From: Aspidiotus rigidus
Lineage: Eukaryota; Arthropoda; Insecta; Hemiptera; Diaspididae
DNA: 64,000 nucleotides
Reading direction: 5' to 3'
Assembly: GCA_035079385.1 (NCBI GenBank)
Contig: JAVHKY010000047.1
Span: 1,302,001 to 1,366,000 of the forward strand
Below the pieces are notes generated by a model. That model was not told the DNA's origin. It saw nothing but the letters and a program-made list of their open reading frames with translations, and did not search any database. Position numbers and translations under genes: made by a program. Positions 11,781 to 22,699 of this stretch are shown here, piece after piece; positions within the stretch are counted from its first letter, which is position 1; each line of letters opens with the position of its first letter.

Positions 11781-12080
11781 GCCACGAGATCGACCATTAT
11801 ATAATTCCTCAACGATCGTTTTATTGACCAATTAAAATTCGATCGATCGATTATTATTAAATAATATTATTTATTAGAGGCCGCGCAGGCAATTCTGCTT
11901 ACACGTACATATTCCCACGAGGGCGCTAATTGAAAATAATGTTTACATTAATGCCATTTAATGGCACGCGTATTATCGCTTAATTAGGCGAACTTCCAAG
12001 TCAATAATTTTAATTCCATTTAGCACGTGCCGTATGCGGAAATTCTTTGACAATTATGCGCCATAGAAAAAGCCTATACA
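11780..12080. promoter_or_regulatory. Candidate cis-regulatory module rich in homeodomain and forkhead-like sites
   Basis: Within about 300 bp there are GATCGATCGAT, CGCTAATTG (near 11,925), a forkhead-like TGTTTAC (11,940-11,946), ATTTAATGG, TTAATTAGG (11,980-11,988), several further TAATT words and an E-box CACGTG (12,024-12,029). No coding frame explains it. Such clustering is typical of developmental enhancers, but AT-rich DNA produces TAAT words by chance, so this remains a hypothesis. Confidence 0.3.
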
Positions 12081-12639
12081 CAGGACACGACACACACGTG
12101 CGCGTGAGAAAAAATTTGAAGATGAGAACATCCAAAATTCAATGTACGCGAGTGATTCGCGAACGACGACAAATTTAAAGAATGTTGAACTTCGTTGGCA
12201 CGTTGACAAACACATCATTTACCTCTCTCTATATAATCGAAATTTTTACGTAAAAGCGATTTCCAGCCAGAATTTTCCGAGATAGTTGTCATACACCAAG
12301 AGGAAAGAAACTACGAAAGATAGTCAGCGAACGCATTTGACCCATCCATATTTCTGATTTTCAGTTCTACGCGATTGCGAATCTAGATATTCAATTACTC
12401 TCATAACAGGACGTTCCAAATAATTTGTTATCGTTAATATTATTGCTGGCACTGGCGTACAGCTTATTATCGCAAAAATTACGTGATCGGCGTAATACAC
12501 AGCACTCAATACAGCGCCGAATTTTCCGATAGCTCCTCTTACAATAGAAAATATTCACGAATACAGCAGACGCAATTCACCAACTCACATTTCGAATTTT
12601 TGATTGAAGAATGTAGGTAGTACAAAAATAGTCAAATTA

Positions 12640-13205
12640 AGAAATGTGGTCATACTTTTCGAACACAGCGAGGAAAACAACTCTTCTTTCATTTACATTA
12701 CCATGAACAACAGCAACATTAGTAATTGAATACAGCAGATAGCTGAATGCAACAACGGTCGTTAGCCAATTCCATACAGACAAAGAAAGAAAAGACAATG
12801 ACCCGACAGAGGAAAAGGATAAGGGGTGCTTGAGCGGAGTGTACAACTTCAATTGCAAAGTTATCTACATTGGTGAAACTAGAAGAAAGGAGTACGAAAT
12901 ATCAAGGGAGAAATAAGATGACGAGTCTCTAACACTGCAGTGAAGAACAGCACAATGGTGAAGGAATCCCCGAAGTCATGCGCGTAGAAAAACTCTAGAA
13001 ACAGGTGGAGATTGCAAAGGCAAAGAGGAGAAAAGCCAGCCTCTCGAACAATAACAAAGAAATATTATTCGGCTCTATCATTCGACGAGACAGGAAGAAC
13101 AGAGTCGATTCCAAATCGACTAGTAGGATGACAGCAAACCTAGTAGCTAATCGAATGAACCAATCAAGACGTAGTATTGTTGTAGCTAATCAGATCACAG
13201 GGTAA
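12640..13205 (+). pseudogene. Possible relic of a GIY-YIG (Penelope-type) endonuclease
   Basis: In one plus frame around 12,800-12,910 the translation reads DNDPTEEKDKGCLSGVYNFN then CKVIYIGETRR, resembling the GVY...YIGxTxR core of GIY-YIG endonucleases carried by Penelope-like retroelements. The usual CxxC between the two halves is reduced to a single Cys and the frame stops soon after (TAA near 12,915). Downstream a basic frame (13,005-13,205) may be the broken C-terminal part. No RT is seen beside it. The match is short, so confidence is limited. Confidence 0.35.
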
Positions 13206-13209
13206 GCCA

Positions 13210-14477
13210 ACTAATAAAGTAGAATAGTACTTTTGAGACCATTTGTTTTATTCACCCAAATTTAATGTGCGCGTATTTTATTGAAAATTGGAAGCAGGTG
13301 TGCATTCAGGAGGCATAAGGGAAATATAGGTCCGTCTAGAACCTACGAAAAATACTAAAATTGGACAATTTGACGCTATTTTTTGAATGAAACGAGGATA
13401 AAACTTGTTCGAATCATGGTAAGCGGCCCCCCTCTCCTCCTCTGTGCCTCGCTTAATCCACCAAACATAGAATATTCTTCCTAAATTTTGTTTCGCAGGA
13501 ACAACTCCTTAAAATTAAGTTGACGTCAGGCAAAAAATGTTCAAATCAAAGGCTGCACTATATCAAATAGCAGAAAAAATTTCAGCGTTTTTCTATTCGA
13601 TCAATGCCACGTTCCCACATATTGAGCACCTTTGTAAGGATCGCTTTTTCATTGACATCGAACCCAAAAACGACTCGATCTGGATAAAATGTTATCCCAT
13701 CTCATACTTGTTTCATAATATTATTTACGCGACTGCACAGTAAGCAAACATCGAGGCTTTCCGTACCAGTTCAACTATAAACAGACCTTCGCACTCGAAT
13801 TTCATTACCGTGATCGAAAATCTGAGTCTTCAACTCAGAGAGAAACGCTCCCATCTGGACCTCGAATATCACGCCATTTCATTCGATGTCTTCTCTTCGT
13901 TCCTCTCCCTACCTGTCTTCTGGAACTGACCGAATACTTAAATGTATGTTTTCTAGAACGCAGAAATTACTTTGACAAGACACACTTTTCTGCACTTCAC
14001 ACACGACTCTAATGGCCCAATAAATATTGGCTGACATCGGAATTCAGTTTCCGGTCCACCGAGCTAGATTTATGTAAAGGATAAGAAGCAATATCAAACA
14101 ACAAACAACATCCAAATTCTTACACCTTTCCAATATAGGATTCAAACCTGCGATCTCACACGTACTAGCCACTGGTGTGTGTACTCGATTTGAAGACATT
14201 CTTTCGAACTAGAGTTCCGTTCCTCAACTGAGAAAAAACGTACCAATACCACTACAAACGATCGATGCAGAAGCACTCTGAGGCTTCGAGACCGGAAACC
14301 GCGTGCCAAGCTCAATTTCACACTGCTTTTTACATTAGGTGAACATCGAAGCACAATTCGAAGTAGTCATTTTTTCTATACAGAAAACAATTTCCTGACT
14401 TCTTCCTGATTCTTCAATGTTTTCCAGACAACAAATTTTCAATATTATCTCTTAGTATTTTGTGTAGAACAGACAGC
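13210..14477. other. Non-coding stretch, no recognisable gene
   Basis: No supported gene. The 68-codon plus frame at 13,537-13,743 and 70-codon minus frame at 14,142-14,354 show no recognisable features. A Pol III B-box-like word lies at 14,138-14,148 on the minus strand but no tRNA fold surrounds it. Confidence 0.45.
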
Positions 14478-15031
14478 AAAAATTAGAAGCCATTGCAGAC
14501 GTTGCAATGGCAGCGGGGAACCCGCAATTCCTTAACTCGACCTCTCAGGTGGTATGGAACTGAGTTGATAATCTTGTCATATAATTCAAATCGAAATTAT
14601 CATTCTACATTCCCTCCTATCATATTATATAGCTCGAGAGTCGAAATTCTTCCAAGTCCCCCTTCTATCATATATAGCTCAGAAGTCACAATTCTTCCAA
14701 GTCCCCCTCCTATCATATATAGTTCGAAAGTCACGATTCTTCCAAGTCCCCCTCCTATCATATATAGCTCAAGACTCGAAATTCTTCCAAGTCCCCCCCC
14801 CCCCCTATCATATATAGCTCGAGTCTCAAAATTTTTCCAAGTTTTTGGTTGGACGGCGGACGGTAGCTCGAAAGTCAAAACTCTTCCAAGCCCCCCCCCC
14901 CTCCTATTATATATACCTCAAGACTTGAAATTCTTCTAAGTCCCGTAACCTAACCTAACCTTAGGTTACTAACTTCGCGGACGCGGACGTTTTCTGAGGA
15001 TGTAATCATAGCGGGTTCCCCACTAAAAAAC
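14478..15031 (-). mobile_element. Helitron/Helentron-like non-autonomous element, copy A
   Basis: Read on the minus strand the element starts with TTTTTTAGTGGGGAACCCGC (15,031 leftwards), continues with TGAGGATGTAA's complement and a GGACGCGGACG block, a CCTAACCTAACC run, the 45-bp minisatellite, a unique ~110-bp segment, and ends with GGGTTCCCCGCTG, the hairpin CCATTGCA-acgtc-TGCAATGG, then CTTCTAA (about 14,483) before a T-run. An inverted subterminal repeat plus a 3' hairpin followed by CTRR-type CTAA is the hallmark of Helitron-class elements; an internal minisatellite is typical of Helentron-associated (DINE-like) elements. There is no Rep/helicase gene. Copy B at 40.1-40.7 kb is inverted relative to this one and highly similar. 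Confidence 0.6.
14611..14945. repeat. 45-bp minisatellite array inside copy A
   Basis: About seven tandem units, each of the form AGCTCGAGAgTCgaAATTCT followed by TCCAAGTCCCCCTCCTATCA then TATAT. Because 45 is a multiple of three and the unit lacks stops in some frames, both strands appear as long open frames (148 codons plus, 92 codons minus) with a 15-residue periodicity. These are not genes. One unit near 14,845 carries an inserted GTTGGACGGCGGACGG segment. Confidence 0.85.
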
Positions 15032-18000
15032 AAAATCCTTCCTACTTACGATATGAAATTATTCTGTTTCATCCAAGAAACTCCCTGATATTTTATACAA
15101 AACATATCAAATTCTCTGAGATTTATCCGATTTTTCCAGGTCTTATGAGATTCCCTGACTTCCCCCAGTTTTTCCAGGAACTGACCACCCCGTATAGGTA
15201 ATCACAAAGATGGAAAGATCCCCAAGATTCCGCCAAGTTCATCATTATCTTACTTCATTTATTCGAGCAAATTTTACCAAATTGTACGGTTCGGAAATAT
15301 TTCATTTTTGAAAAGAAGGAGCGATGGGAGAGGAAGCGGGAACCAAGTTTCAATCGTGCGGAAAGATAAGTCTACAATCATCAAGGATATGCGTAACTTG
15401 AAGTTATTACTCATATCAAGTCTTAAGGCCTATACATACAAAGTCTGTTTTTCAATCTCTAACCAATTTTGCGCAGAAGTAAAAAATTTTATACAATTTT
15501 TAATGAATGTTTATCAAAATAAAAAGACGAGGAAATGATATTCTCGCACGTGTTGTTGACACAGTCAATTCTTGCGAGTCAACTTTGGCATACCTTCGAC
15601 GACTGATAATCGAGTTTCACGTGATTACGACGTATTCCGATGAGAATAAAAATTCAGATTTTCTACGACATACGAAAACTTTCCACGAAAAATTTTAATC
15701 TCTTGGAAGACGCTGCTCCCATCAAATTTTCAATAAAGGCGACCAATAAGAAAAAGGTCGCCATCGAATACGGTTATAAACGACCGAACCGGTAATTTTT
15801 CACCTAAAATTGACGCTACACACGAATGTAAAAGTAGGTAACAGATTGCTAAAAACGACAAGAATCGCGCGCACACACACACACTCATCCGTTCTCGTTC
15901 TCGCATACTTTCGTCTGAATCAGAAAATTTTAAACTAATTATCAGGTTGGTGGCCCTGAACTAAGAAAACTACCTTCTCGACTTAGAAATTCGAACGACA
16001 AATAAAAAGTTTCCGACGCGCAAAAGAAAATTCTTCCATCCGCGAATGTATGATAGGACGTGACTACTCGGAAGAAAAAAATAGGATTAGATGCGGCCGC
16101 GTGTAATTTTCGGCGGCGCAACAGCTGACGAAAGTTAAAATTTTTTAACAACATAATTTTACCACATTTCATTATGATAATAATACAAACGCAACTGCGT
16201 TCTACGTTTTCGTGCAGCAATTTCGCTTTGACTAAACTTAAATTGCGAGAAGAAAAATGACAAAACCAGCCTCTTACACACGCTTTATACGTATATAAAA
16301 TGTAAACCAGTTCGCGAGAAATTATCCTGATAAATTTCGCGCAGCAAAAAAATTACATCAATTACGCCGTAAGCGTTAGCAGAAAAGAAATAAATGAAGT
16401 ACCGTAAAAAGTAGGAAAATGAAAAAAAATATATATATATCAAGAACAATAACCATACTAGTCATACTCGTCCACGATCGACGCTGTTTCAGCAGAACAC
16501 GAGAAACAATTTCTTCCAACACCTAATGAAACAATACACTGATTTCTTCATGCAAATTATTAGCGATCGTAGGCACTTCGCTGGAAGAAAATCACGTTAT
16601 AGAATCGTTTGTTAACCCCACCCTAGCCATGATCGATATAGGAAAAATACGATTTGACATCTCTTCGGAACGGGAATTTTTTGACGAGAAAATTCCGACG
16701 AGGACAAAGAAGGACGCTTCAACTATCAAAATTCTACAAAGGGTCAAATATAAATATAGGTCGATGATTAACGTGGTCATCGAAAAGAAGAGGGGTCAAC
16801 CCCCTTTACCTTGCTAATACGGAACGAGGCGTGCATCGGTATTGCATTCGATACGTTGACCGTCAGTGTGAGACAAGCAGTGATGTCGAACTTGCAACGT
16901 TTATATTTTACAGGGCGATTGCAAAAAAAAAAAAAAATTCTCTACAGCCCGAAAATGCCAGCTACGACGACAGCTTTTCCAATACATACTCAGTCGGCCT
17001 TCACGTTTCTGGTTGATTTTCCTACTAAGGTCAAATTTCCCAGCTCCGGACGATGTTTGTACCATGATGATCTCGAAGAATACATGTACGTACAGTCGCA
17101 CACACGAATCATTTCAACTGGTGGCTTCACGGCTCATTAAATTGTTACACGAATCAAACACTTCTCCGACGTAATACTCGATCAAGACGGAAATAATTTC
17201 TTAAAAACTGTAATGTTCCAGACTCCTATATAGCTCTTCCAAATTCATAAATCACAATTTTCAATTTTATCTCGTCCCAGCGGGCAATGTTCTCTCCGCA
17301 TAGTAATACTGGCCGAATTAAAAAAAAAAATAATAATAATAAAAAACAGGTTTGTCTCTCTAGATATGTTTCCGCTCAGCCGTTCCGGGAAATCGGAAAA
17401 CACTACATTCCCGAAGGTCTACAGCGTCACTGTACCACTCTGCCATGCTCGCGAAATATCCTACGAAATGAATACACACCGAAAATTCGATTTTTCGCTT
17501 CAACCTGCTGCATCACGAGAAGTACGTCACTTTACAACAAACCGAAAGCGAGCTTTGCGTCGTAAAATAAAACATCGGCATAATTATTTTTTTAACGAAA
17601 AATTTCCATTCTCCATTCTGTAGCGTGGTAATTGAATATAGAACCACAATTAGTCACCGATAGTTTTGAATATAATTTCCGAGTGTAAGTGTGACAAAAT
17701 AGAAATGGAAGGGACGAGGGAAAGTGAGAAGCTGCAAAAGTTTCTTCCCGAGTTTTGTTATCGTTTAACCAAAATCGTCTGGAAGGAAGGTTTACGAACG
17801 TAGGTGATCAATTTTGAAATACTTTCGAATCCTTGGCAGACTTCAAACAACAAACAAAGGACGAAAACTCTTCACTCAACCTTTAACAGGCTTTCCCCAG
17901 TGTGTGGTATACTACACCTCAACGGTCTCGAAGAGTTAACCTCCAAAACTTTGCTCAGAGTTTCCTGCAAGAAAGATCCATGAGATTTAGGATCAAAGAC

Positions 18001-18375
18001 CAACTCTCTTATCACCGAACAATCCAGAAAGGTGTCCCCCAAGAAGAAATCTAGAGTGTCCCGCGTTTTTTTTTAGGTATAAATGATAATTATCATAACT
18101 TATACCTCTCCTCACGCAACGCCTTTTCGCCAATAATTACAGCATTTCCCTTAAATTTTCAAACCCTGATCGAACAATACAACCCTTTCAACAATGTTAC
18201 ATGAAATATTTGTATGAGCTTCAGACCGTGGCCGTTAACTGGTCTCGGTATCTTTCAGAAAAAGCACCGCATTTGGTTTTGAGCAAGGAAAATCGTGATC
18301 GAAAGTAGCACGAAGAATTTATGAGAGTCAAGAATTTTATTAGGAATAGAGAGGGTAGTAGAGGAATTTGTGAGC
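15032..18375. other. Non-coding stretch, no recognisable gene
   Basis: About 15,040-15,200 resembles a decayed CTCCCTGA/TTTTCCAGG-type DNA transposon relic. A (CA)n tract sits near 15,875 and (TA)n near 16,430. None of the short frames in 15.3-17.6 kb has recognisable features, and overlapping frames at 16.8-17.1 kb and 17.3-17.6 kb are open on more than one frame. Confidence 0.45.
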
Positions 18376-18500
18376 GGGGTTAAATTACCGAATAAGGGCC
18401 AGTGTTACATTACAACGTTACTCACCCTAACACATCGCTAAGGGGGGAAGCCCCCTCCCCCTGCCTAATCTTACTGGCCTTTATTCGGTAATTTTACCCC
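18376..18500. mobile_element. 125-bp MITE with ~28-bp terminal inverted repeats
   Basis: The left end GGGGTTAAATTACCGAATAA continuing to GGGCCAGT is mirrored by ACTGGCC...TTATTCGGTAATTTTACCCC at the right end, differing at only two or three positions. The centre is a C/G-rich loop (GGGGGGAAGCCCCCTCCCCC). No clear target duplication. It abuts or interrupts the LINE fragment beginning at 18,501. Confidence 0.75.
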
Positions 18501-18975
18501 AAATGCCTGAATACCACCAAAATCGTCGAATATCTATCCCACCACCGTCTAGAGGATGTAACAAACGGCTCCCTGATCTACTCCCAGTCCAACAAGTCTA
18601 CTCATCAATTTAGTAAACACTGTTCAATCACCAGCTATCAGAATGACCCTAGGAGCAGTGCGTACCTCCTAATCTCAGCGTCTGGGCTGAAGCAGCCGAA
18701 CCTTCCCTCCACTTTCGTACATCAACTTCAACTGACAACCCCTCGTGTCCTCAGCCCAATGTCCGGAACTTTTTATCCACACAGATTTCTCCACCTTTTA
18801 TAATACCTCAGTAAATTTTTTTAAATCTCATCTCGACTTCCTCATCAATTCCAACCCTCTCCTCCACATTGAATCGTCCATTTCTCTGACCATCAGACTG
18901 AATCTCACAAACATTCCTAAATCGTTGACCGCAGAAATTATCGCACAATTCCAACTATTATTATACTGCTGACTC
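18501..18975 (+). pseudogene. Decayed non-LTR retrotransposon fragment, RT C-terminal part
   Basis: Plus-strand frames carry TTKIVEYLSHHRLE, then SLIYSQSNKST, and a hydrophobic linker, matching in order the region just after the RT catalytic core in the better-preserved LINE at 38.8 kb (SHISSLKARRLNATDILEYL, then LYINLIRSQPDY). Many stops and frameshifts. The element continues after a 600-bp repeat insertion at 19.6 kb. Confidence 0.6.
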
Positions 18976-18984
18976 TAAAACAAA

Positions 18985-19330
18985 AATGAGGTTTCTTCGA
19001 CGAAGTTAAACGAGGACCGCAGGGAACATGTTTAATGGGTCGAATTGGTTTTGGTATTGAGAATTCAAATAAAAGTCTTGAAGAGTATCAAGTTTTTCTG
19101 AGTCCCTGCTAGCCGGAAAGTAAACATTTTTCCAAGTCCCTTTCCTATCATATATTATGGCTCGGGAGTCAAAATTCTTCCAAGTTCTCCTCCGATCATA
19201 TACTATGTACTATTCCTACCACTCCACGGCTCAAAGGTTGAATTTTTCCAAGTCCTCCTTCTATCATATGTAGCTCGAGACTAGAAATTTTTCCAAGTCA
19301 AAATTCTTCATTAGGGTAGGTCAGTTTGCT
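18985..19330. repeat. Inserted repeats: GAAGTTAAACGAGG family head and 45-bp-type units
   Basis: 18,992-19,085 matches the CTTCCTCAACGAAGTTAAACG head found at 31.6 and 47.3 kb. 19,110-19,300 holds four diverged 45-bp-type units (AATTCTTCCAAGT...CCGATCATATA). Together they separate two parts of one LINE fragment, so they inserted into it or were captured between two copies. Confidence 0.55.
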
Positions 19331-19589
19331 CCGGACATCACAGGGCGTACGGCAAATTTTTCGAAAAACCCTCCACAGAACAGGTTCCCTGTTGAAAACC
19401 GTCTATGTATATTCTATTGAAGACAAAATTACGGTCTATCAGCGCCACCGGGAGAGAAGGGAAAGGGTAGCCTTTCCCGCGGGCCCGGGATCTCCAAGGG
19501 GTCGAGATTCAGGTGAAGTCAGGTTATGGATTGCAAACGAAGGAAGCAAAAAAAAAAAAAAGGACACAATTTTCCTCCAGGGCCGGTTT

Positions 19590-20270
19590 GGCTCTCGGCG
19601 GCCCTGCGAAACTTAGCCTTCACTTTTTTACTGCCGACTTGAGCGCTATTCGCTCCTGTCTTCCAAATCTTACTCAGCATCCTTCCGGACTCAACTATAT
19701 CCTACTATCAGACTCACTTTTCTCCCTCATATCTTCACAAGTTACAAGATTCCTATTCGAGTAACCCCACCACCCAACACATTCAAGTCATTCTCGATAT
19801 TCTAACATCCGTTAAATCATCATCACCTTCATTTGAATTCCAGGTCATATCAATCGCTGACCAAACGGCCAAAAACTTCATTTTCTTACCGATCCGACCC
19901 CTTCACTAGTATACGACCCTTAAAAAGTACTACCATTCCAAAATCCACATGACCTCTGTGAAAATCAACCTCACAACAATTTCAGGTCAATCAAAAGCCT
20001 CCCTGTCCTTTGGTCCTCTTCAAGTAGAAACTTTCACCACAAAGAAGTCATCCTCTCTCACCTCAGGATTGGCCACATGCGGCTCATCCACTCTCACCTG
20101 CTCCGCTCCTCCGTCACGCAACCGCTGCCATTTAGGTAGTCTTATTTGCGCCGTCCAACACCTCTTCTCATAGCCTGTCCTCCCAAACCAATATTCCCTC
20201 ATCAATACCCTCCGCACTATACAACAACTCTGATACCGTCTCTAACTCCTTACATCTGCTTTCAATTATA
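19590..20270 (+). pseudogene. Decayed LINE fragment, RNase H and C-terminal zinc-knuckle region
   Basis: Plus-strand frames give LHFFTADLSAIRSCLPNL and YILLSDSLFSLISSQ, the conserved Glu- and Asp-containing segments of the RNase H domain in I/Jockey-type LINEs. These are followed by a broken WIPGH segment (FEFQVISIADQTAKNFIFLP) and a C-terminal tail aligned with the one at 29.3 kb (KASLSFGPLQVETFTTKKSS). Several frameshifts; inactive. Confidence 0.65.
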
Positions 20271-22690
20271 TATGAAAGAGTAAAGTATATTGTACCACCA
20301 AATTAACGCTAGCTGATGACCCATTTTGAGCAGTCTCAAAGCGGGGGGGGGGGGGGTCGGAATGACACAATTCACCATCGCAGAAAAGTTCCAGAAATTC
20401 GGAGAAGAAAAAAATGTCGAAACCATCAATAAGTTCTACGTATTGATGTGGAAAAATTTAAGAACTGCGGAAAGCAAAGCCGACTTACGAGAGTTGAAGA
20501 ACCGCGGAAACGACCCCCCTCCCCCTCCTCCCCTGCAAGAAGTTTGACAGGTGACTGGAGAAAGACAAGAAAACACGCCGTCAAAATACGTCTCTAAATT
20601 GAATCTACGCTTGCGATAAAGAGAGAGACAGAGACAAACGTAGTACGCACTCTGACAAGTTTACGAATAGCGCTAGACTAAATCATAACACATGGACAGG
20701 GGTAGTAGCATCCAGCGTAAAAAACACGTTCGTACCTCTTTATTTACGGCTGTTTTTCCCCACAAATTGAGGACGAATGAAGTTTATCGTACGATTTTAA
20801 ATTTCAAGCAGGTAATACGAGTACGGACAGTATCAAACATATTTTCGCTCAAAAAGCAGCAAACTGCGCCCAATTTTCCGATTTTTTACGACCACAATTT
20901 CCTCCGTCCCCTTTCGTTTTCGTTTGTATATATATTTTTTTTCCTTCCGACATCGACTTCGTGTAGTAGTACGAAGTCCAATATTCATAATTTTTCCTTT
21001 TTTTTAAATCGGGCATAAAATGTTTACTTTTCTTATTACGCATTGTTCGCGTTTCACCTTTTCGCGTTATAATTTTTCTTACGTACATACGAACGGAATG
21101 AATATGCAGAGCGAATTTTTGTACGGTCATTATCACATTACTCGTAACTCCTTCGAAAAATTTCTGAAATTTCTCTCGCCGTTCATCTTTCGACAACATC
21201 CAGACTGTCTTACATTATGTCGCGCGCACTCCTCGAGTTGACTTACAAAATAAAGAGGAACGCGTTTCTATAATATTATAATCTCATTTTCTAATCTTCA
21301 ATTTTATTATGTATAATAATTGGCAGAAATGAGAAAATGAAAAACTTTTCTTATTCTATTTACGTATTCGCATGAGCAAAAACGTCAAGGTTAATTCATC
21401 AGCGCTCGCTCGAATTACAGACGTGCCGATAATGAACTTAAATTCGGTATCCCTTCCACGCGAATCCGATACAGGTGGGGGGAGTGCACGAGCTCTCGCA
21501 ATCCCAATTTAGCCCATTTATTGAAATTACGAAGGAAAATTTCGGCGCGTACATAGTATAAGCAAAGAAGAAATTTATACGTTGAAGTTACGTCAAATAC
21601 TATACCGCGGATAAACGAGCATCGTTTTCATTCAGAGTTGATTCATCCCACTTGACAAGGTTATTCTTACTAGAATGAATACAATGTCGTAGAGCTGTTT
21701 GAATGACGTATAATTGGCAGAATGAATTCCCGAATCGAGAGCACGGGAGGGAAAAACAAGTAGTCTAGTTGGGATTTGTACTGGGATTTACTCGCTCATG
21801 AATAATTGGTGACAACACCAGTTTTCATTCGAATATTTTCTCTCTAACATCATTTTTTCATAATTTAAGAGGTAATATCGAAAAATCACTTCTTTGCACA
21901 CCTTCGGGGAACAAAGCTTGAGTCGAGATGGTGAGGAAACTCGGGCTTTTGTGACATTTTTCGAATACTTCAACGGCTAATTTTACTAGACTAAATCCTG
22001 AATTTTCATTTTTTGATTTCAATGACTACCAATCGATTGTTTCCTTACGACCTCATGACAGGCGAGTTCTTCTTTCTGTTCGTAAGTACCCATATGTACT
22101 TACGTATTCCTCATTACATATTATCACTCAATTTTACTATAACGTCCTAGTCCTTCCCCTCCAACTATATTGTCGCAATTAATGTACACGTAATTCTTCT
22201 GCAGCGTACGGCTTCGCAAAACGTCGGCCGAGTAGACCATGTTTTCTAAGGAATATAGGTGTTTATTTAAGTAACTTTTTCCGAAGTTCATTTCCACAAC
22301 AATCGAATCACAAAAACAAAACCTAATTTTGAAATCAATAAAAATGAATTTTTGATTTTTTAAACGAAAATTCGAACAATGACAATTAAGAACAGTATCT
22401 AGGACAATGATTTTGGAGAGAATTTCGTTCAAGTATTTCCACTTTTCATACGAGACAATTCCCGACTTGAAACTCGATAGGGTAGCCAGACAACTTCGTG
22501 TTTGCTATATGGAAAATCAATCCTTTGCGTACTTTACTCAAAAATCTTCTACGTAGTCGGTTCCTCATACTTTTCAGTTTGAAAGATTGAGATTTTCAAT
22601 AAGCTGTTTTATCTAGAGACAAATAACCACCGCCCGTCCGGAAACTTTTGATTACGACGGGGACGGGGGCTATAACCTAATTTCAGAACT
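20271..22690. other. Non-coding stretch, no recognisable gene
   Basis: Contains a run of about 13-14 G at 20,342-20,355 and a C-rich run near 20,515. Overlapping frames on both strands at 20.7-21.2 kb are AT-driven. No conserved domain seen. Confidence 0.45.
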
Positions 22691-22699
22691 CGGAAAAAC

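Noticed and set aside
14110..14180. tRNA-like B-box word GGTTTGAATCC on the minus strand (14,138-14,148)
   Set aside because: The upstream CAGTGGCTAGTACG could be read as an A-box but is only about 12 bases away; there is no room for an anticodon arm and no acceptor stem pairs. At best a SINE relic.
14946..14965. Telomere-like CCTAACCTAACC run (also TTAGGTTAGGTTA at 40,199)
   Set aside because: Only two to three units and located inside the Helitron-like element in both copies, so it is a component of that repeat and not a telomeric insertion.
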